DNA of 64,000 bases. Origin: Christensenella sp. GTDB lineage: Bacteria; Bacillota; Clostridia; Christensenellales; CAG-917. Position 1 is the stretch's first letter. Every line of letters begins with the position of its first letter. This document shows positions 59,581-64,000 of the stretch, one piece after another. The notes under the pieces are model-generated. The model was not told the origin of the DNA. It saw only the letters and a program-made list of their open reading frames with translations, and did not search any database. Position numbers and translations under genes: made by a program. The stretch spans positions 1-64,000 of the forward strand of contig CP091723.1 of the NCBI GenBank assembly GCA_022009775.1, in the 5' to 3' direction.

Positions 59581-60543
59581 ATGAAAACAGTTTATCCGCC
59601 AATCTTCATAGCCGGGCCGACCGCTTCGGGAAAATCCGCACTTGCGATAAAACTCGCCAAGCGATTTGACAGCGTCGTAATATCGGCTGACAGTATGCAA
59701 ATATACCGCACGCTCGACATCGGCACGGCAAAAGAAGATGAATCGGTGCGCGAAAAAATACCGCACAAACTCATTGACGTCGTCGATGCAAACGAAGAGT
59801 TTTCCGTTGCCGAATTTGCTCAAATGGCAAAAAGCGAAATATCGAAAGCGCAAGAAGACGGAAAACTTCCTATCGTTGTTGGCGGCACGGGATTGTATTT
59901 TGAATCGCTCCTTTATCCGATGAGTTTTGCAAACGTCATCAAGAATTCAGAACTTCGCGAAAAATTACAAGCGGAATTTCATGAACTCGGAGCTGTGGCC
60001 ATGCACGAGAAATTGCGTGAACTCGATCCCGAAACTGCTCAAAGGCTACACGAAAACGACGAAAAACGCATCGTTCGCGCACTTGAAATCATTCTGACAA
60101 CGGGAAAAACGCTTGCTCAATCTTCGGATAAAAAAGAAACGCCCGACGTTATTATGGTCGCACTCGACACCGACAGACAAAAACTGTACGAGCGCATCAA
60201 CGAACGCGTTGACAAAATGTTCGATATGGGGCTCGTCGACGAAGTTTACTCAGTCGGCAGTTTTGCTTATCAATCGATGCAAGCAATCGGTTATAAAGAA
60301 TTTGCACTGTACAAACCGCAATATAATGACGGTCATTTCACGCTTTCTACGCAAGAAATCGCCGAAATTAAGGACAAAATCAAGCAGCACACGCGCAATT
60401 ATGCAAAACGGCAACTGACTTGGTTTAGAAAATACGATTTTATAAAATGGTTTGACGTGAACGAACAAGACAAAGCAATCGAATATATCGAAAATCAAAT
60501 AAACAACAAAATTTGTCGCGAAAATGCGACCAAACAGGCATAA
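59581..60543 (+). CDS. miaA: tRNA dimethylallyltransferase MiaA
   Basis: Adds the dimethylallyl group to A37 of tRNAs reading UNN codons; 320 aa from ATG 59581. P-loop IAGPTASGKSALAIKLA, then SADSMQIYRTLDIGTAK, PHKLIDVVD, VVGGTGLYFESLL, QAIGYKEF and RNYAKRQLTWFRK. The start is not certain: no Shine-Dalgarno sequence, and an in-frame ATG at 59527 would add 18 residues without family similarity. Comes 104 nt after mutL and directly before the PLP-enzyme gene; hfq, common after miaA, is missing. Confidence 0.95.
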   Translation: MKTVYPPIFIAGPTASGKSALAIKLAKRFDSVVISADSMQIYRTLDIGTAKEDESVREKIPHKLIDVVDANEEFSVAEFAQMAKSEISKAQEDGKLPIVVGGTGLYFESLLYPMSFANVIKNSELREKLQAEFHELGAVAMHEKLRELDPETAQRLHENDEKRIVRALEIILTTGKTLAQSSDKKETPDVIMVALDTDRQKLYERINERVDKMFDMGLVDEVYSVGSFAYQSMQAIGYKEFALYKPQYNDGHFTLSTQEIAEIKDKIKQHTRNYAKRQLTWFRKYDFIKWFDVNEQDKAIEYIENQINNKICRENATKQA

Positions 60544-60545
60544 AA

Positions 60546-61793
60546 ATGAACAAAAACAGCGCAATTCAACTCATAAAACAATGTGAAATCGAACTCAAAG
60601 ATCAGTTTTCACGTCTTGACGACATAGCACTTTACAATCAGGAAAAGGTGCTTGACGCTTACAAAAATCAATCGATCCAAGCCCGTCACATGTTCGGAAC
60701 GACCGGCTACGGTTACGACGACATCGGCCGTGACACGCTTTGCAGGCTTTACGCCGATATTTTTCATGCGGAAAGCGCAATCGTTTCGCCGAATATCGTT
60801 TCCGGAACACATGCGCTTACGCTAATGCTTTTCGGCGTTCTGCGTCCCGGCGACAAACTTCTTGCAATATCCGGCATGCCGTACGACACATTGACCGACG
60901 TAATTTTGGCCGAAAATAAAGGCTCTTTGCGTGATTTCGGAGTCAAATTTGATAAAATCGACCTGAAAAACAACCCCGATTTAACGCCCGAATTTGACCG
61001 CGAAGCCATAAAAATCGCGCTCGAAAACGAGTCTATAAAAGCCGTTTTCCTTGCAAGAAGCCGCGGATATAGCCTTCGCCAAGCAATAAGCGTCGAGAAA
61101 GTCGGCGAAATTATCGCTTTTGTCAAAAAAATCAGTCCGAAAACACTCGTTTTGGTCGATAATTGCTACGGCGAATTCGTTGAAAAAATCGAACCGACCG
61201 ACGTAGGCGCAGATTTAATTGCCGGATCGCTCATCAAAAATATCGGTGGCGGAATCGCGCCGACAGGCGGATACGTCGCAGGTCGAGCCGATCTCGTGGA
61301 ACAAGTTTCTTATCGTTTGACCGCGCCGTCACTCGGTATGGAAGAAGGCTCGTACGTTTACGGTTATTTACCGTATTATCAAGGGCTTTTCCTTGCGCCG
61401 TCAGCCGTCAAAAATGCGTTGAAAGGCTCGCTTTTGTTTGCAAAAGTTTACACTAAACTCGGTTTTGAAACACTCCCGCGCGCCGATATGCAGCCTTATG
61501 ACATCGTAACCAGCATAAAACTCGGTTCTGCGGATAAATTGATCGATTTTTGCGGCGCAATTCAGGAAATTTCGCCGATTGACAGCAACGTAAAACCTAT
61601 GCCGTGGGATATGCCGGGATATCAGGACCAAGTTATTATGGCTGCAGGCGCGTTTGTTCAAGGCTCGTCAATCGAATTGAGCGCAGATTCGCCGATAAAA
61701 GAGCCGTATATCGTATACGTTCAAGGCGGTTTGACTTACGAACACGCATATTTGGCGGTTTTGCACACGCTCGAAACCTTGAATTTTGACTGA
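60546..61793 (+). CDS. Methionine gamma-lyase family PLP enzyme (YnbB, aluminium-resistance type)
   Basis: 415 aa from ATG 60546, two bases after the miaA stop. Fold type I PLP enzyme of the group annotated as aluminium-resistance or methionine gamma-lyase family. Motifs: GTTGYGYDDIGRDTL, NIVSGTHAL, the PLP-lysine context AGSLIKNIGGGIAPTGGYV, and MPWDMPGYQDQVIMAAG. Its substrate is not established. Position after miaA matches the wider miaA-hfq-ynbB neighbourhood of Bacillota. Confidence 0.88.
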   Translation: MNKNSAIQLIKQCEIELKDQFSRLDDIALYNQEKVLDAYKNQSIQARHMFGTTGYGYDDIGRDTLCRLYADIFHAESAIVSPNIVSGTHALTLMLFGVLRPGDKLLAISGMPYDTLTDVILAENKGSLRDFGVKFDKIDLKNNPDLTPEFDREAIKIALENESIKAVFLARSRGYSLRQAISVEKVGEIIAFVKKISPKTLVLVDNCYGEFVEKIEPTDVGADLIAGSLIKNIGGGIAPTGGYVAGRADLVEQVSYRLTAPSLGMEEGSYVYGYLPYYQGLFLAPSAVKNALKGSLLFAKVYTKLGFETLPRADMQPYDIVTSIKLGSADKLIDFCGAIQEISPIDSNVKPMPWDMPGYQDQVIMAAGAFVQGSSIELSADSPIKEPYIVYVQGGLTYEHAYLAVLHTLETLNFD

Positions 61794-61846
61794 TAAATCC
61801 GATTAGAATTCGCTAGGCAAAATTCATTATTCGGTATAAGCGCATT

Positions 61847-61894
61847 GACTTAAAATAATGCGTTTTCTAAGCGAAAACGCAATTATTTTAAGTC
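61847..61894. terminator. Long hairpin after the PLP-enzyme gene
   Basis: A 21-bp stem (61847-61867 with 61873-61894, one bulged A) around a five-base loop TAAGC. AT-rich lower part, GCGTTTTC/GAAAACGC top. There is no clean T-run, so it may be a terminator, a processing site or the base of a small element. Confidence 0.55.
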
Positions 61895-61984
61895 GATATA
61901 TGGTAAAAAACACGCAAAAAACTCCTGACTCGTTCATTTACAAAATAAACACCGAGATTATTTAAGCAGTTTTGACAGTCGATT

Positions 61985-62164
61985 TTCGGTAAAAACCGGA
62001 GTAAATAACAGTCAAAATATCGATAGTAAAATCGACAGTTAGAACGACAAGATAACATACGGTAATATAAACGGTAAAATAAGCGGAAAAATAAGCGGTT
62101 AATTCGACGGTAAAACCATCCGAAAAATCGACGGTAAAATCGACAGTAAAACAATCCGTAAAAT
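61985..62164. repeat. Strict 12-nt degenerate tandem repeat, 15 units
   Basis: Fifteen units of exactly 12 nt with consensus close to CGACGGTAAAAT (for example units at 62021, 62033, 62069, 62105, 62129, 62141). Individual units differ at several positions but the period never slips. Plus-strand frames are closed by stops; two minus-strand frames are open (one reads F-T-V-D-like tetrapeptides) but have no ribosome-binding site or supported start. Confidence 0.75.
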
Positions 62165-62611
62165 AATGATCGAAATATGACTGGAAAACCAAAGAATCAA
62201 AACAAATAATCGGATTTTTAGTTAAAGTTCAAAATTCGATAAAAATAATATATCAAGTGATATTAAAAATGAATGCACTATTTAGTGAGCATTTTACTAC
62301 TATCATTTCGTAAAGCCCGTGTTTTGCGAATAGATTTATACGGAGAGTTTTGAGAAAAATCACTCTATTCTACTCTGAAAAAAAATAAATTTTTCAAAAA
62401 AGTTATTATTATGTTTCACCCTAAACTCTTTGAAACGTGAGATTATGTTTTGATTGAATGATGTTTTTATTTGACGATATATTGTTCCTGCCGCGCTCAC
62501 ATTTGTATCTTGGGATTTCGTGTCGCCTGTGCTTATATTTTAAAATAGTATTAACACGCACCTATATGCTTATTTCCGCATAAAAGATTTACTTTTTGAT
62601 CTCTATTGTAA
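62165..62611. other. Non-coding AT-rich region
   Basis: No reading frame, tRNA or clear RNA structure. It contains copy 4 of the ATATCA-N2-TGATAT palindrome (62250-62263, ATATCA-AG-TGATAT) and nothing else I can name. Confidence 0.6.
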
Positions 62612-62643
62612 AAATGAACCGAGACTCAATGTTCGGTTCATTT
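62612..62643 (-). terminator. Terminator of the ribF-endonuclease unit
   Basis: AAATGAACCGA / TCGGTTCATTT; on the minus strand a T-run follows. Confidence 0.8.
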
Positions 62644-62722
62644 ATTTTCAAATATTCGTTTAGCAACAATTTTTGCAAATCTCTGCTTATAAAATTGTTG
62701 ATTTTTTATAGTCGCTTTTAGA

Positions 62723-63601
62723 TTATTGTCTGTTTGCGCTCAGTTTCATTGTTTCATAACAGTTTTTCATATACAGCGAATCTATCATTTGCGTCCCTGC
62801 AGACTCACTCAACACGTGCGGCGTGAGATTGTTTTTCACAATTACTTCACAAAACGGCTCAAATTCAGGACCGTAAATCGTGTCTTCAAAGGTCAAGTGT
62901 TTGATTTCACCTTTTGCACCGTACATTATTTTGCTGAAATGAATGTGCATATTTTTTGTTTTCTCTTCACCGATTCCGTCGAACATATCGTCGATTATAC
63001 GTTGAAAATCGTCTGCTGTTTTGAGTGCGCCGCCCCATAAACTGTTCACATGCCCGAAATCGACGCAAGGATAAACGTTTGGAGCAAGCGTGCAAAGCTC
63101 GACGACTTCCTTCACTGTCCCGATTTGAGCCTGTTTACCCATTGTCTCCGGACAAACGATGAGATCGTCGTCACCGTTTTGCTTGATGACTTCGAGAGCG
63201 CGCGCAAAATTATCTTTCGTACGTGCAAACGCTTCGTTTCTCGGTTGTTTTCCTTCAGCCCCCGGATGAAAAACACATCTAGATCCGTGAAAATGTCTGA
63301 GTGCTTTGAGCGACTGCGTCAAATATCCGATCGAATTGTCTGCTTTTTCTTGCTCAACGGACGCAAAATTGATGAAATATGGCGCGTGAACGCTCATTTC
63401 GATGCCAAACTCGTCCGCTTTTGCTCCGATTGCCTCGGCGGTTGCGTCACTTATGCGCACCCCCTTACCAAAGGAATATTCAAAAAGGTCAAGTCCCTTG
63501 TTTTTGAGCCATTCCGGCATCTGAATCGTTGCCGAATACCCTTCTTTTGCAAAAGTTTCGTCGTGCCCTGACGGACCGAAAGTTGCTTTATCGTAAGTCA
63601 T
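62723..63601 (-). CDS. nfo: Endonuclease IV (AP endonuclease family 2) homologue
   Basis: Zinc-dependent TIM-barrel AP endonuclease family; 292 aa, unbroken. Metal-ligand contexts visible: MSVHAPYFINFAS, CVFHPGAEGKQPR, VCPETMGKQAQIGT, PCVDFGHVNSLW, MHIHFSK and the final LSESAG. The order fits endonuclease IV, which cuts DNA at abasic sites, though related sugar isomerases share the fold. ATG 63601 follows AGGTGAC. It lies 21 nt after ribF on the same strand, so both are co-transcribed. Confidence 0.88.
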   Translation of the reverse strand: MTYDKATFGPSGHDETFAKEGYSATIQMPEWLKNKGLDLFEYSFGKGVRISDATAEAIGAKADEFGIEMSVHAPYFINFASVEQEKADNSIGYLTQSLKALRHFHGSRCVFHPGAEGKQPRNEAFARTKDNFARALEVIKQNGDDDLIVCPETMGKQAQIGTVKEVVELCTLAPNVYPCVDFGHVNSLWGGALKTADDFQRIIDDMFDGIGEEKTKNMHIHFSKIMYGAKGEIKHLTFEDTIYGPEFEPFCEVIVKNNLTPHVLSESAGTQMIDSLYMKNCYETMKLSANRQ

Positions 63602-63622
63602 AATGTCACCTATCTGTCGTTT

Positions 63623-64000
63623 TTAGCCTTGTATCTTTGCAAATTCAGCGCAATTTTGCAAAATACCGCGTATCTGTCGTTCGTCTTTTTCAAGTTGTGT
63701 TTTCAAATCGTCAACCGAATTGAATTTCGTAACGTCACGGGTGCGCTCGACAAAATAAACGATAACGTTTTTGCCGTACACATCCCCGTCAAAATCGAAA
63801 ATATACGTTTCAACGGACACACTGTTGTCGTTAAACGTCGGTTTGTTGCCTACGTTCGTCATTGACTCGTATATTTTTCCGTCAATATTGCAAAAAGTCG
63901 CATATATGCCGTCTTTGAGTGCCAATCGCAAACTGTCGGGAGCGATATTCACTGTCGGAAACCCCATTCCCGTGCCTTTATGTCTTGCATGTTGAACCAC
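63623..64000 (-). CDS. ribF: Riboflavin kinase/FAD synthetase RibF, C-terminal part
   Basis: The C-terminal 125 residues of RibF, running off the window edge; the FAD synthetase (nucleotidyltransferase) half lies beyond. The riboflavin kinase barrel is clear: GMGFPTVNIAPD (ATP and flavin binding), DGIYAT, SMTNVGNKPTFND and VETYIFDFDGDVYG. Converts riboflavin to FMN and FAD. Co-transcribed with the endonuclease IV gene that follows. Confidence 0.95.
   Translation of the reverse strand: MVQHARHKGTGMGFPTVNIAPDSLRLALKDGIYATFCNIDGKIYESMTNVGNKPTFNDNSVSVETYIFDFDGDVYGKNVIVYFVERTRDVTKFNSVDDLKTQLEKDERQIRGILQNCAEFAKIQG

Noticed and set aside
61985..62164. CRISPR array
   Set aside because: The unit is only 12 nt with no spacers, the copies are degenerate, and no cas genes are near.
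61962..62192. A small protein made of FTVD-like repeats on the minus strand
   Set aside because: No ribosome-binding site or promoter; the openness follows from the 12-nt repeat, and a second minus frame is open as well.
1..64000. Programmed ribosomal frameshifting as a general mechanism
   Set aside because: The breaks need both +1 and -1 corrections, lie at random places in each gene, and lack consistent slippery heptamers with downstream structures. Error in homopolymer length explains them more simply.

Overview
The window looks like one stretch of chromosome from a member of the Bacillota, most likely an uncultured anaerobic clostridium. This rests on gene order. The run yicC-gmk-rpoZ-coaBC-priA-def-fmt-rsmB-rlmN-rsgA-rpe-spoVM-rpmB(reversed)-asp23-fakA-recG matches the Bacillus subtilis yloC-to-recG block. 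The runs tlyA-nadK-argR-recN and miaB-mutS-mutL-miaA are also typical of Bacillota. A two-gene minimal SUF system and a tiny SpoVM-like peptide fit an anaerobic lineage that sporulates or descends from spore formers. The content is housekeeping; no phage, insertion sequence, CRISPR array or obvious island is visible.

Layout: 1-4.4 kb holds the end of hemW, prs, a metallo-hydrolase and rho, whose product carries a long Asn-rich prion-like insert. 4.7-8.4 kb holds a lipoprotein alkaline phosphatase convergent with a surface-anchored nuclease. 8.7-10.5 kb holds sufC-sufB and tRNA-Ser, which is preceded by an unidentified structured RNA with its own promoter. 10.7-13.8 kb holds small membrane proteins and an acidic protein with two YegP-like domains. 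14-18.3 kb holds pcrA and ligA. 18.4-33.9 kb is the conserved yloC-recG block. 34.0-40.1 kb is the most notable part: a strong promoter, a ~580-nt structured RNA best explained as OLE RNA, a membrane protein in the place of its partner OapA, then tlyA, a small reversed membrane gene, nadK, argR and recN. 40.3-50.9 kb holds rnpB, a probable glycoside phosphorylase remnant, pheST, mutS2 without its Smr domain, and a cysteine desulfurase-thiI pair. 51-61.8 kb holds a class A penicillin-binding protein, miaB, mutS, mutL, miaA and a PLP-enzyme gene. 61.8-62.7 kb is non-coding, with a long hairpin and a strict 12-nt repeat. The window ends with an endonuclease IV family gene and the 3' part of ribF, both reversed.

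More than half of the longer genes, nearly all of them housekeeping, are broken by one to four single-base indels, about 37 in all. Almost every one lies in a homopolymer run of 3-7 bases, and correcting each restores a full-length family member. I read these as residual sequencing or assembly errors, not pseudogenes. Coordinates below span the whole gene across such breaks, and lengths are given after correction.

How genes cooperate: mutS, mutL, pcrA, ligA, recN and recG serve repair and recombination. gmk, rpoZ, fmt, def, rsmB, rlmN, rsgA, miaA, miaB, thiI, tlyA, pheST and rpmB serve transcription and translation. The phosphatase and nuclease together suggest scavenging of phosphate or nucleotides from extracellular DNA.
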